Shown: one piece after another, positions 25,650-34,453 of the stretch
Layout: every line of letters begins with the position of its first letter
How positions within the stretch are numbered: position 1 is the first letter of the stretch
NCBI RefSeq assembly: GCF_009663775.1
Contig: NZ_RDBR01000012.1
Span: forward strand, 1 to 44,841
DNA from: Lactobacillus sp. 0.1XD8-4
Lineage (GTDB): Bacteria; Bacillota; Bacilli; Lactobacillales; Lactobacillaceae
Direction: 5' to 3'
DNA: 44,841 nucleotides
Position numbers and translations under genes: made by a program
The notes under the pieces: model-generated
Seen by the model: only the letters and a program-made list of their open reading frames with translations
What the model was told of the DNA's origin: nothing
Database searches by the model: none

Positions 25650-26024
25650 ATGAACCTATTAGAAAATTTAGATATCCAAACTCAATTAGTCACAGCTAGC
25701 AAGTGTATCATTACCGTCAAAGTCAGTGATAAACTTAAACAGCCCTACGGCATTGTCCATGGTGGCATCAACGCAGTTCTTGCAGAAACCGCTGCTTCGC
25801 TTGGCGCCAATCAATGGTTAGCTGATCATCATCAAGATCAAATAGCTCTCGGAGTTAATCTTACCACAGAGCATTTGATTGCGGTATCATCTGGATATTT
25901 GAAGGCTGTTGCAACACCGATCAAATGCGGTCGGCAAATCCAAACCTGGCAAACTAATATATACTGCAATCAGCAACAAACAAGTACCAGTATTATTACC
26001 TTAATCAATCGTCCTCATCCTTAG
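25650..26024 (+). CDS. Hotdog-fold thioesterase, probable DHNA-CoA thioesterase
   Basis: A 124-residue PaaI/MenI-type hotdog thioesterase. The motif [20 protein letters not shown] includes the catalytic-region His-Gly-Gly and the Glu on the hotdog helix. Beside menB-menE, the natural role is hydrolysis of 1,4-dihydroxy-2-naphthoyl-CoA to DHNA. I start at the ATG at 25650 with GTGAGG nine bases upstream. It is transcribed divergently from menB. Confidence 0.85.
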   Translation: MNLLENLDIQTQLVTASKCIITVKVSDKLKQPYGIVHGGINAVLAETAASLGANQWLADHHQDQIALGVNLTTEHLIAVSSGYLKAVATPIKCGRQIQTWQTNIYCNQQQTSTSIITLINRPHP

Positions 26025-26392
26025 AAATGAAGCTTTCCAAAAATCCCTAATCATTATTTTAACTAAATTATTATCAATGCAATTATTGTCAATATAAAAA
26101 GTAGTTATGTGCCTTAAATTATATAATTAATCCTCTTAACGTTCGATTGACCGTTCATAATCCAGCAAATTCTTCGTTGTCGCACAATAGGACATTTGAT
26201 AAATTATTACCAGCGCGAGGCGAACTGAGTGATAAAAATTTAAACCGTTTTATCTTGCCTAAAATGAGGAATGAGCGCCTGGTTTTAGGTCGTCAGTTTA
26301 CCTATTTGGGGAGAAAAAGTAAATAGGAAAAACGCTATGATGGGAAGCATATCGCGTAATATAATAGTTTTATAAAGGAGAGCATTTTTAGT
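26025..26392 (+). other. 368-bp gap: structured leader of the sigma factor gene
   Basis: No ORF is convincing. A weak promoter-like TTGTCG-17-TAAATT lies at about 26178-26206. Below it several stems can form: GATAAAA/TTTTATC (26231-26254) inside AGGC/GCCT; CCTAAAA/TTTTAGG (26258-26289), which competes with the GCCT pairing; and CCTATTT/AAATAGG (26301-26327). No T-run follows the last stem. A TATAAT at 26360-26365 is a good -10 for the sigma gene. The competing stems look like a regulated leader or a small RNA; I do not recognise a known riboswitch. Confidence 0.35.
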
Positions 26393-26971
26393 ATGCGCTT
26401 CAGAGAAGATGAAGAAAAATATCTTGACTTAATTGAAAAGAGCCGCCTAGGGAGTAGCGAAGACTTCCAACAATTATATCGGCGTTATTGGCCACTAGTA
26501 CGACGTTTATGGCAACGTTATAATATTGCTGGATTAGAACTTGCTGATTGGGAACAAGAAGCTCAGGTGGTCATGCTGGAAGTTATTCGGCTTTATAATA
26601 ATCAAGGTCCACGAATGTTTAGCTGTTTTCTTAAAGAATGCCTTACAAATCGAATCAGGGACTTGCAACGGCAATCACAAGCAGGGAAACGAATTCCAAC
26701 CGAACGTCTTTACGCCCTGACTGACGAGTACGCAGAAGTAATAATTGATTTTTGGCATCATTCACCAGATGAGATTATTTATTGCCGACAGAGTATTAAA
26801 AACCTCCTCCATAATTGTTCCCAGTTTGAGCGTAAGGTGCTTAATTATTTGCACAATGGCTACTCCATCGAAGAAATAGCCATTTCCCTTAAATGTCCCA
26901 AACGCAGCATTCAAAGTGCGCTTCACCGTTGTCACCTTAAATTAATTCAAGTTTTAAGCAAAGAAAAATAA
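26393..26971 (+). CDS. Sigma-70 family RNA polymerase sigma factor (ComX/SigH-like)
   Basis: A 192-residue protein with region 2 near residues 20-95 (FQQLYRRYWPLVRRLWQRY, then LADWEQEAQVVMLEVIRLY) and a region-4 HTH at the C-terminus (FERKVLNYLHNGYSIEEIAI, then KCPKRSIQSALHRC). Its size and divergence fit the alternative sigma factors related to SigH/ComX of lactic acid bacteria, which control competence-type genes. No anti-sigma gene is adjacent, also typical of that group. AAAGGAGAG precedes the ATG. A strong terminator follows. Confidence 0.85.
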   Translation: MRFREDEEKYLDLIEKSRLGSSEDFQQLYRRYWPLVRRLWQRYNIAGLELADWEQEAQVVMLEVIRLYNNQGPRMFSCFLKECLTNRIRDLQRQSQAGKRIPTERLYALTDEYAEVIIDFWHHSPDEIIYCRQSIKNLLHNCSQFERKVLNYLHNGYSIEEIAISLKCPKRSIQSALHRCHLKLIQVLSKEK

Positions 26972-26978
26972 CAAATAT

Positions 26979-27032
26979 AACTATGACCAATGCACTTCTT
27001 ATAATTAGAAGAAGCATCGTCATAGTTTTTTT
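26979..27032 (+). terminator. Terminator of the sigma factor gene
   Basis: AACTATGAC pairs with GTCATAGTT; inside, TGC/GCA and CTTCT/AGAAG extend the stem, followed by seven T residues. Confidence 0.88.
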
Positions 27033-27077
27033 GCTAGAATGGTGAAGATATCCTAAAGTTAATACAAGGAGTAGTTT

Positions 27078-29966
27078 ATGGATTTCTCATTTAAAAAACG
27101 GCATGTTAAAAGATTATATTGCGAATATACAATTCTATTCGTCTTTTTAGCAGCCTGTATCTTTGGTACCTACCTAGTAACTGGCCATACATTTATTCTT
27201 AGTAAAGATGCGTTGAACCAGCACTTACCGTTATTAGCCAATTATCGTGAAGCCCTTATTAATTTTTTTCACCACCCCCATTTAAACTTTTGGTCGTGGC
27301 AGATGGGCCTAGGCAGCGATACTTTTCAAGTATATTCCTATTATACGATTGGTGACGTCTTTGCTTATCTTGCGCTGTTGTTTCCAGCCGCGAAGATGAC
27401 ATTAGCTTACCAAGTTATCAATATTATTCGGATGTATTGTGTTGGCCTAGCATTTGTATACTTTGCTCAGCATTTTAAATTTCGAAATAGTGTTATTCTG
27501 ATTGGAACAACAGCTTATCTCGTTAACTCATTCTTGTTATATGCGTGCGTTGCTCAACCGTTCTTTACTACACCCTTTATCATTTTTCCACTGATTATTG
27601 TGCAAATTGAGCGCGTCCTCCAAGGAGGGTCTGCATGGCCGCTTGCTGGCGCATTTACCTGGATGCTTATTAGTAATTATTACCTTGCGTATGTCTTAGG
27701 AATTGGTTCTGTCCTTTACCTTATCTTGCGCGTAGCTACTCATTATCGTCAGACGCTTGATTATGGACGAACCTTACTTAAACTTGCCTTTGCGACAATC
27801 ACTAGCATCCTTTTATCAGCAATTTTATTAGTTCCAGAGATTATTGCGGTAACAAATTCAACGCGGACCGGTTCTTTATTTGCAAACGGGCTAAAGACTT
27901 ATCCGCTTTATTACTACCTTTTCCTGCCAAAATCCTTAATTAATGGTGGACAGTGGTATTTTATGTTTTGGTCGGCGTTGGGAATTGTTTCAATCGGGTT
28001 TATCGCCCTTGTATACATTTATTCGCGTCCCCGCAAATATCCTTTGATTTCGATTAGTCTTGGTCTTGCCCTAATCATGCTCTTGATTCCGGCAGTAGGT
28101 GCCTTTTTTAACGGAATGATGTCAGCCTCAAATCGGTGGACCTTATTAATCTACTTACCATTAGCAATGGCAATTTGTATCCTAGCAGAAAATATCCCAA
28201 CACTTGACCACCATACCTTAGCAATTCTAAGTTGGGCCACCGGAATATACCTCGTTATCCTTATTGCCACTTTCTTCTTTGAAAATGAGGACGACATCTT
28301 TATGCCGGTTATTTTCTTAATTGGCTCATTAATGGCAATTTGGATGATTCACTTTCATAAGGTTAATCACCCCTACCGCTGGCTACTGGGGATCGTAATG
28401 CTTAATGCTGGCTTTAACGCAATCTATGCCGCCTTCCCTTACAATGGCGACTTTTCTAGCAGGATGCTTAGTCGCGGTGAATACCAAGCAATTGCTGCTA
28501 ACCGTTATGGAAGCCTTGATAAGGACCTTGCCAAAAGCCCATTTTATCGGGTATCAACAATTAGTCAGAACAAAATCATCGATGGTCCCAACCTTGATAA
28601 CGACTTAACTTCCGGACTTCACAATATCGACTCTTATTATTCTTTACAAAATAAATATCTCGGCTTATTTAATACCAGTCTGCAGAATAATCAATATCAA
28701 GCAAATATTCCTATTCGGCAAGCTGATGACCGAACAGTAATGGATAATTTCTTGGGGGTAAAATATCTCTTTGTTCAAAGTGACGGTGATAATGCCACTA
28801 AGATTCCGGCAGGATATTTCTTAGATAAGGCTACAGACCCTGTTATTAATTACGACAAAAATCAACCAAGCAATCCAAAAAGCAAGGATGATTTTGTCCC
28901 TACGCAGACAATGCGTTATAAGACTGATTACGCCTTCCCCCTACTTTACTGGCAAGATAGCTATATTAGCAAACACACTTACCACAGCTTATCGCCAACC
29001 GAAAAAGAACGGGCCCTTGCTACTGGCGTTTTAGTAAACAGTAAAAAAGAGCTTAAGGGAATGAAGGCAGCTAAACTCAATTTGCAAGTTTATCCGCTTA
29101 AAAGCGAGTTAATCTCAAACCGGCTAAATAAAGTTAATCCGGCAAAACTCAAATACACGGACAGCGAAGAAACTTACCAACTTCAATTACCAGAATTACA
29201 AAGCAAAAAAATGCAAAAAAAACTAGAAGGCAGCGAGTTACACATTGAATTTGCTAAAATTAAGTACACCCCCTTTTCAATGGATAATCAAATCAAGTAT
29301 GAAGAAGCGCACTTAAAGGAAACATCTACTAACCCGGGAAGTGTAATTAACCAACGCTACACTCATTATCGCTATTGGCGTTACCACGTCTTAAACGGGT
29401 CGCCAGACATTAGCTTTAAGCTTAATGTTAATAGCAAATTTGGAACGTCAACAATTGAGCAAGCGCGCCAAAGTACCCTCTCACTCTTTAAATACGTTAC
29501 AAACTCTACCTTGAATATTGGATACTACGATGGCAAGTTGCCAAGTGCATTAACCTTCCAACCATCCAAACTCGGAACATACCAATTAAAATACCGTGTA
29601 GTTGCTGAAAAGCTTGATAATAACTACTATCATGAAGTCAAGACACTGCAACAACACCAGCTAAGGGATGTAAAGTTTAAGCGTAATCAGGTTAGCGGAC
29701 AAATCACAACTAGCCGAGCTGGTGTTCTTACTTCTTCAATCCCTTACTCCAGTGGTTGGACAGTTAAAGTAAACGGCAAACCGGCTTCAACCCTCCGCAC
29801 AAATCAAGCCTTTTTGGGTGTTTACTTACCAGCAGGTACTCACCATATCACGTTCTCTTACCAACTACCTGGTCTTAAAACAGGAGCAATTATTAGTTTA
29901 ATCGGTCTTGCATGGACGTTGGCTGCCGCAGTTATTACAAGTATTTGGATAAAAAAGATAAAATAA
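27078..29966 (+). CDS. YfhO family membrane protein (GT-C type, probable glycosyltransferase)
   Basis: A 962-residue integral membrane protein. A first helix near residues 15-35 is followed by the loop with SKDALNQHLPLL and WSWQMGLGSD, where YfhO/GT-C proteins carry acidic catalytic residues. About a dozen helices run to residue 450. A large extracytoplasmic domain (about 455-930) and one last helix (TGAIISLIGLAWTLAAAVIT) complete it. YfhO proteins in Bacillus are linked to glycosylation of lipoteichoic acid or other envelope polymers; the acceptor here is unknown. RBS AAGGAG is six bases from the ATG. The K+ channel gene follows after 75 bp without a clear terminator. Confidence 0.88.
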   Translation: MDFSFKKRHVKRLYCEYTILFVFLAACIFGTYLVTGHTFILSKDALNQHLPLLANYREALINFFHHPHLNFWSWQMGLGSDTFQVYSYYTIGDVFAYLALLFPAAKMTLAYQVINIIRMYCVGLAFVYFAQHFKFRNSVILIGTTAYLVNSFLLYACVAQPFFTTPFIIFPLIIVQIERVLQGGSAWPLAGAFTWMLISNYYLAYVLGIGSVLYLILRVATHYRQTLDYGRTLLKLAFATITSILLSAILLVPEIIAVTNSTRTGSLFANGLKTYPLYYYLFLPKSLINGGQWYFMFWSALGIVSIGFIALVYIYSRPRKYPLISISLGLALIMLLIPAVGAFFNGMMSASNRWTLLIYLPLAMAICILAENIPTLDHHTLAILSWATGIYLVILIATFFFENEDDIFMPVIFLIGSLMAIWMIHFHKVNHPYRWLLGIVMLNAGFNAIYAAFPYNGDFSSRMLSRGEYQAIAANRYGSLDKDLAKSPFYRVSTISQNKIIDGPNLDNDLTSGLHNIDSYYSLQNKYLGLFNTSLQNNQYQANIPIRQADDRTVMDNFLGVKYLFVQSDGDNATKIPAGYFLDKATDPVINYDKNQPSNPKSKDDFVPTQTMRYKTDYAFPLLYWQDSYISKHTYHSLSPTEKERALATGVLVNSKKELKGMKAAKLNLQVYPLKSELISNRLNKVNPAKLKYTDSEETYQLQLPELQSKKMQKKLEGSELHIEFAKIKYTPFSMDNQIKYEEAHLKETSTNPGSVINQRYTHYRYWRYHVLNGSPDISFKLNVNSKFGTSTIEQARQSTLSLFKYVTNSTLNIGYYDGKLPSALTFQPSKLGTYQLKYRVVAEKLDNNYYHEVKTLQQHQLRDVKFKRNQVSGQITTSRAGVLTSSIPYSSGWTVKVNGKPASTLRTNQAFLGVYLPAGTHHITFSYQLPGLKTGAIISLIGLAWTLAAAVITSIWIKKIK

Positions 29967-30041
29967 CATTACTGAAATCTTGCATCCCGGCTAAGAGACG
30001 CTTAAGATAAAAATAGATTTTTAATAGCTAGGAGAAAGATT

Positions 30042-30767
30042 GTGCATAATAAGTTTACGTATATCATATATCAAATCATTATGGCCTTACTGGCAGTTGT
30101 GTCAATAGTGATGTTGATTGCTTATTATGCTAATCGGATCAACATTGATGCCTATCCTTACAATATGATTGATAATGGTATTTGGTTCATCTTTTTTGCT
30201 GATTATTTTATCCGACTCATTCTAGCGCCAAATAAGCGTGAATTTATTCGTAATAACGTTTTCGACCTCCTATCAATTATTCCAGCTAGCAGTCTGTTCT
30301 TCTTTTTCCGCATCGCACAAGTCGGCCGAACATTTCGCCTGCTAAAACTTATTCGTATTATGCGCTTAGTTGGTTTTACGGGACGGTTAGGAGTGTTCTT
30401 CGAGCGAAATGAACTGCTTTATTACCTATATATCAGTATTGCAGTAATTATGGTAGCCGCGGCAATGTTTTGTATTTCAGAAAAAGTATCATATGAGACT
30501 GCATTATGGTGGGCAATTACAACTGCCACCACGATCGGCTACGGGGATGTAATTCCCAAAACAGGAATTGGTCGCGCCGCAGCAATTGTTTTAATGCTGT
30601 TAGGGATTGGTTTTATCGGGATGCTAACCAGTACCATCAATGAGTTCTTTGCTAAAAAAGACGAACGGAAGATTTCCGCCCAGTTAGCCAAAATCCAACA
30701 TGAAAATCGCCAACTAAAGGCTGAGTTAGACGAAATCAAGCGTTTGATTCAGAAAAATAAACGTTAG
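30042..30767 (+). CDS. Voltage-gated-type potassium channel protein
   Basis: A 241-residue channel subunit with six membrane segments. S1 is near residues 10-28, S2 near 45-62, and S3 near 73-89. An S4-like segment carries regularly spaced arginines (VGRTFRLLKLIRIMRLVG, residues 94-111), S5 lies near 127-145, and the pore has the K+ selectivity filter TTIGYGD (163-169) before S6. The C-terminal 35 residues form a charged coiled coil, probably for tetramer assembly. It starts with GTG, with AGGAG eight bases upstream. It lies downstream of YfhO and ends at a bidirectional terminator. Confidence 0.92.
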   Translation: MHNKFTYIIYQIIMALLAVVSIVMLIAYYANRINIDAYPYNMIDNGIWFIFFADYFIRLILAPNKREFIRNNVFDLLSIIPASSLFFFFRIAQVGRTFRLLKLIRIMRLVGFTGRLGVFFERNELLYYLYISIAVIMVAAAMFCISEKVSYETALWWAITTATTIGYGDVIPKTGIGRAAAIVLMLLGIGFIGMLTSTINEFFAKKDERKISAQLAKIQHENRQLKAELDEIKRLIQKNKR

Positions 30768-30769
30768 CA

Positions 30770-30811
30770 AATAACCTCCATTCAAGGTTTTATCCAAGAA
30801 TGGAGGTTATT
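30770..30811. terminator. Bidirectional terminator between channel gene and ribH
   Basis: AATAACCTCCATTC (30770-30783) pairs perfectly with GAATGGAGGTTATT (30798-30811), with T-rich sequence beyond on both strands. It serves the convergent channel and riboflavin transcripts. Confidence 0.92.
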
Positions 30812-30812
30812 T

Positions 30813-31271
30813 TTAATTTATTTGTCGACTTAACGAGATCATCTCTAGTAAGCTTTGTGCAGTGATCGCTCCTTCATTACCCACTTTGAGTCCCGCTCGT
30901 TGCATTGCTTGTTCAATGTTATCGGTAGTAAGGATGCCAAATGTAATTGGAATATTGCTCGTTAAGTTAAGATTCATTACGCCGCTAGCAACATTTTGAC
31001 AAATTAAATCGTAGTGATCTGTTTCACCTTTGATAACAGCGCCTAACGTCAAAATGCCGTCATATTCCTTTTTTGCCAATAATTGTTTCGTCATAAACGG
31101 AATTTCAAATGCTCCCGGCACATGGTATACATCAACGTTTTCAAGGTCAAACTTAGCTAACATTTCGGTAGCTCCCTGCACTAATTGTTTAGTGACAGTT
31201 TCGTTAAAATCAGCAACAACAATCCCGATTTCTGCACTTTGAACATTAAATTTCCCAGTAAATTCTTTCAT
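30813..31271 (-). CDS. ribH: 6,7-Dimethyl-8-ribityllumazine synthase
   Basis: Condenses the pyrimidinedione intermediate with 3,4-dihydroxy-2-butanone 4-phosphate; 152 residues. Conserved stretches: [41 protein letters not shown] with the catalytic His86, and [13 protein letters not shown]. It is last of the rib operon, two bases after the ribBA stop. Confidence 0.96.
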   Translation of the reverse strand: MKEFTGKFNVQSAEIGIVVADFNETVTKQLVQGATEMLAKFDLENVDVYHVPGAFEIPFMTKQLLAKKEYDGILTLGAVIKGETDHYDLICQNVASGVMNLNLTSNIPITFGILTTDNIEQAMQRAGLKVGNEGAITAQSLLEMISLSRQIN

Positions 31272-31273
31272 GA

Positions 31274-32455
31274 TTAAGCCTCCAGATTCAGTAAGTGATG
31301 AAATTTATTTTTCTTTGTGATTAAATAATTCTCGTCATAGTTATTAGGTGCGATTTCTAATGGTATCCGTTCATTGATTTCAATATCGCCAAGTTGTAAT
31401 TGCGCAATTTTATCGGGATTATTAGTAAGTAGGTTAATCTTGGTTATCCCTAATTGATGTAAAATCGCAATTGCTTGGTCATACTGCCGTTCATCAGGCG
31501 CAAAACCTAATTTTTCATTGGCCTCGACAGTATCATAGCCGTGTTCTTGCAAATGATAGGCTCGCAACTTGTTTGCTAAACCAATTCCTCGTCCTTCTTG
31601 ACGCAAATAAATAATAATCCCGCTGCCGTTTTTCTCAATTCGGCGCATTGCTTCATGAAGTTGAGGACCACAATCACAGCGAAGGGACCCAAGAACATCG
31701 CCAGTAAAGCATTCTGAATGCATGCGAACCATTACAGGAGTAGTTGGATCAATATCTCCTTTTATCAGCGCTAGATTATTGTCATCAAACCATCGTAAGC
31801 GAAAGTCACCATACTGAGACGGGAGATGCACCTCTTCTACTGGTTTGCTCGCTAAACTTTGCCGGTATTCCTGAAGTTCTTTGATCGTAATGATGGGTAA
31901 GCCAAATTCGGCTGCTTTCTCATGAAGTTCCACTGATCGCGCCATTTCACCATTGTCTTTTAAAATCTCACAGATATAAGCAATTGGTTCCACTCCAGCC
32001 AAGCGCGCAAGATCAACCGCAGCTTCAGTATGACCATCGCGTTCTAATACCCCATTTTTCTTGGCGACCAAGGGAAAGATATGGCCTGGCTTGTAGAAAT
32101 CTTCGTTCTTAGCAGTTGGCGCGGCAAGATGAGTAATGGTGCGCCAACGATCAAAGGCTGAAATTCCCGTTGTTGTCGAATGATGGTCAACGCTGATCGT
32201 AAAAGCCGTACCAAAAGGATCCGAATTATCAGTAGTCATCTGAGGTAATTTCAGTCGTTCAGCTACTTCCGGTGCCATGGGAACACACATCAATCCACGA
32301 GCATACTTAGTCATAAAGTTAACTTTTTCAGGGGTAGCTTCACTAGCAAGCCCCACCAAATCGCCTTCTGCTTCGCGGTCTGCATCATCCATGACAATTG
32401 CTAAACCACCTTCTTGCAAATGCTTAATCGTTGCTTGAATTTTCTTTACATCCAT
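31274..32455 (-). CDS. ribBA: Bifunctional DHBP synthase / GTP cyclohydrolase II
   Basis: A 393-residue fusion. The N-terminal RibB domain (1-200) carries [12 protein letters not shown] (23-34), the His in YKPGHIFPL and [10 protein letters not shown]. The C-terminal RibA domain (from about 205) has the zinc cysteines 249, 260 and 262 within [18 protein letters not shown], and [13 protein letters not shown]. It supplies both precursors of riboflavin from ribulose 5-phosphate and GTP. Its first base overlaps the last base of the ribE stop codon. Confidence 0.97.
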   Translation of the reverse strand: MDVKKIQATIKHLQEGGLAIVMDDADREAEGDLVGLASEATPEKVNFMTKYARGLMCVPMAPEVAERLKLPQMTTDNSDPFGTAFTISVDHHSTTTGISAFDRWRTITHLAAPTAKNEDFYKPGHIFPLVAKKNGVLERDGHTEAAVDLARLAGVEPIAYICEILKDNGEMARSVELHEKAAEFGLPIITIKELQEYRQSLASKPVEEVHLPSQYGDFRLRWFDDNNLALIKGDIDPTTPVMVRMHSECFTGDVLGSLRCDCGPQLHEAMRRIEKNGSGIIIYLRQEGRGIGLANKLRAYHLQEHGYDTVEANEKLGFAPDERQYDQAIAILHQLGITKINLLTNNPDKIAQLQLGDIEINERIPLEIAPNNYDENYLITKKNKFHHLLNLEA

Positions 32456-33057
32456 TATTTTCGGCCTACTAGTAAATTTGCGACTACATATTTGCCTAAA
32501 ATATCGGTTTCTAGATTAACTTCATTCCCTACTTTAAGCGTATCTAAGTTAGTCACGAGTTGAGTGTGCGGAATCAGCCCAACCGTAAACCAGCCATTAC
32601 CAGTTTCCATCACTGTTAAACTTACGCCATTAATTGCGACACTTCCTTGCGCTACCACTTGACCATGCAGGCGTTGTGGAAGACTAAATTGCACTTCAAT
32701 AGCATTTTCATTGACAGTCCGCTTTAAAACTCGTGATAGTTCGTCAACATGCCCCGTTACAATATGACCTTCTAGCCGGGCGCCAACTTGCAATGAACGT
32801 TCAAGATTTACAAGGGACCCTTTTCCCAAGTTTTTGAACGTTGTCTTTTCAAAAGTTTGCGGCATTAAGGTTGTCGTAAATTGATTATTTTTAATACCTA
32901 CTACCGTTAAACAAGTGCCATTTACCGCGATTGAATCTCCCAGTTGGACCGTAGTTAAAAAGTCATCAATTCGCGGAGTAACCACTAGTTCAATTGTTTC
33001 TCCTTGCAGGTTGATTTTTGTTATCCGACCAACTCCTGCTACTAAACCACTAAACAT
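32455..33057 (-). CDS. ribE: Riboflavin synthase, alpha chain type
   Basis: Dismutates two lumazine molecules into riboflavin; 200 residues with two lumazine-binding repeats (residues 1-97 and 98-200). The start is MFSGLVAGVGRI, and each repeat has a VNGTCLTVV / INGVSLTVM motif and a TxMPQTFEKTT / LIPHTQLVTN segment. The ATG at 33057 is chosen from AAGGAAG seven bases upstream; the ORF opens seven codons earlier without a better RBS. It overlaps the ribD end by eight bases. Confidence 0.95.
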   Translation of the reverse strand: MFSGLVAGVGRITKINLQGETIELVVTPRIDDFLTTVQLGDSIAVNGTCLTVVGIKNNQFTTTLMPQTFEKTTFKNLGKGSLVNLERSLQVGARLEGHIVTGHVDELSRVLKRTVNENAIEVQFSLPQRLHGQVVAQGSVAINGVSLTVMETGNGWFTVGLIPHTQLVTNLDTLKVGNEVNLETDILGKYVVANLLVGRK

Positions 33058-34108
33058 ATTCCATCTTCCTTCCCGCAATCCTAATATTATTCTCTAAAAC
33101 TTTAATTTCCTGATGGGCTAAATGTAATTGATGAGGTGACTCCATCCCTGGTACGCCTTTTTCGCCAAGCATCTGGGGAGCTAAATAAGTAATAAGCTCT
33201 TCAAACAACCCTTCCCATAAAAAGGCTTGATGGACAGTCGGACCCCCTTCCACATAAACAGATTGAATTTCTCGACAACCAAGTTCATGCAAGATGTCGT
33301 TAATTGACCACGTCCGGCGATAAAATACCCGAATGCCTTTAGCAAACTGATCTTGTAGCGAACTATTTTCCGTAAAAATCCAAGTAGGTGCCTGCCCGTC
33401 AGTCAACAAGTGTAAGGTTGGATTATCTTTTAAACGTCCCTGGCGGTCAAGAACAATCCTTACTGGCGGAAACTTTGTCGGACTAGTCGTTAATAAAGTT
33501 GGATTATCGATAATTGCGGTTTGGCTTCCAATCAAGATTCCTTGAAAATTGCCACGCTCGGTATGAACCATTTTTGCCACAGCAGAATTAGTAATCGCCG
33601 TTCGTTGACCTTTTTCTGCGGCCACGCGATAGTCAAGACTCACTGCTTGTTTTAAAGTTACCCATGGTCGTCGGTACCGATAGAAAAAATCGTAATGCGG
33701 ATTTAAGGCCTGTGCTGCTTCTTTAAGGACGCCCGTTTTGACAATAATATTTTGCTGTTGAAGCGTAGCAATCCCTTTCCCGGTGACAAGCTGGTGCGGG
33801 TCTGTTTCCGCAATCACAACCCTCCTGATACCCGCGTCAATAATCGCCTGACTACATGGTGGTTGTTTCCCATAGTGATTGCAGGGTTCCAACGTGACAT
33901 AAAGAGTTGCTCCCTGTAACTGTTTCGGCGTAAGTTTACCTATTGCATCCCGTTCAGCGTGAATTCCACCGTATTCGTGAGTATGACCTCGCACTAAAAC
34001 TTGACCATTTTTCACAACAACTGCCCCAACGCGAGGATTTTTCCAGGTTTCATTGCCAGCCTTTGCTGCTTCAGCGATTGCCATTTGCATGAAATAAGCA
34101 TCTTCCAC
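33050..34108 (-). CDS. ribD: Bifunctional riboflavin deaminase-reductase
   Basis: A 352-residue fusion. The N-terminal cytidine-deaminase-fold domain has the zinc motif HAE (50-52) and PCNHYGKQPPC (75-85). The C-terminal NADPH reductase domain (from about 145) carries VTLKQAVSLDYRVA and VEGGPTVHQAFL. I start at GTG (34108) because AAAGG is nine bases upstream; the ATG three codons earlier abuts this RBS and a TTG lies before it. It is first of ribD-E-BA-H, controlled by an FMN riboswitch with two terminator-like stems. Confidence 0.95.
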   Translation of the reverse strand: MEDAYFMQMAIAEAAKAGNETWKNPRVGAVVVKNGQVLVRGHTHEYGGIHAERDAIGKLTPKQLQGATLYVTLEPCNHYGKQPPCSQAIIDAGIRRVVIAETDPHQLVTGKGIATLQQQNIIVKTGVLKEAAQALNPHYDFFYRYRRPWVTLKQAVSLDYRVAAEKGQRTAITNSAVAKMVHTERGNFQGILIGSQTAIIDNPTLLTTSPTKFPPVRIVLDRQGRLKDNPTLHLLTDGQAPTWIFTENSSLQDQFAKGIRVFYRRTWSINDILHELGCREIQSVYVEGGPTVHQAFLWEGLFEELITYLAPQMLGEKGVPGMESPHQLHLAHQEIKVLENNIRIAGRKMEYV

Positions 34109-34126
34109 TCTAACCATCCTTTCCAA

Positions 34127-34160
34127 AATAAAAACGCCCTAAGATTTCTCTCGGGACGTT
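34127..34160 (-). terminator. Proximal intrinsic terminator in the rib leader
   Basis: On the minus strand AACGTCCC pairs with GGGCGTT (one bulge), followed by TTTATTTT, just before the ribD RBS. It may be a second termination point of the riboswitch leader, or a hairpin that blocks the start region. Confidence 0.65.
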
Positions 34161-34189
34161 AAATAGTTAACTTAAAAAAACAGCTCGGC

Positions 34190-34223
34190 AAAAATAAAAC
34201 CGGATAACATCACTGCTATCCGG
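34190..34223 (-). terminator. FMN riboswitch expression-platform terminator
   Basis: On the minus strand CCGGATAGC pairs with GTTATCCGG across a six-base loop, followed by TTTTATTTTT. It lies about 40 bases downstream of the aptamer, so it is the expected FMN-controlled terminator. Confidence 0.85.
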
Positions 34224-34261
34224 GGCTTTACGTTTAAACTGATTGTGTCATTTTTAGTTTT

Positions 34262-34390
34262 CTTCTCCCATCCAGACTATACTGTCGGTACCAGATTCTC
34301 ACTGGTTCAACCGTTAACATAAATGCTAACGGGTCACGGACTCCAAGCGTACTTGTTACCGTCGGTTGGGAATTTCACCCTGCCCCGAAG
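34262..34390 (-). ncRNA. FMN riboswitch (RFN element)
   Basis: Read on the minus strand, all conserved RFN blocks are present: CGGGGCAGGGTGAAATTCCC, ACCGACGGT, AGTCCGTGACCCG, a variable stem (GTTAGCATTTATGTTAAC), GAACCAGTGAGAATCTGGT, ACCGACAGTATAGTCTGGAT and GGGAGAAGA. It binds FMN and represses the downstream rib operon by premature termination. Confidence 0.97.
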
Positions 34391-34453
34391 AAAATTAGAT
34401 TGTTAAATTTATATATAGTGTAACTCTTCACTTTCTTTTTGTAAACAGCAAAT

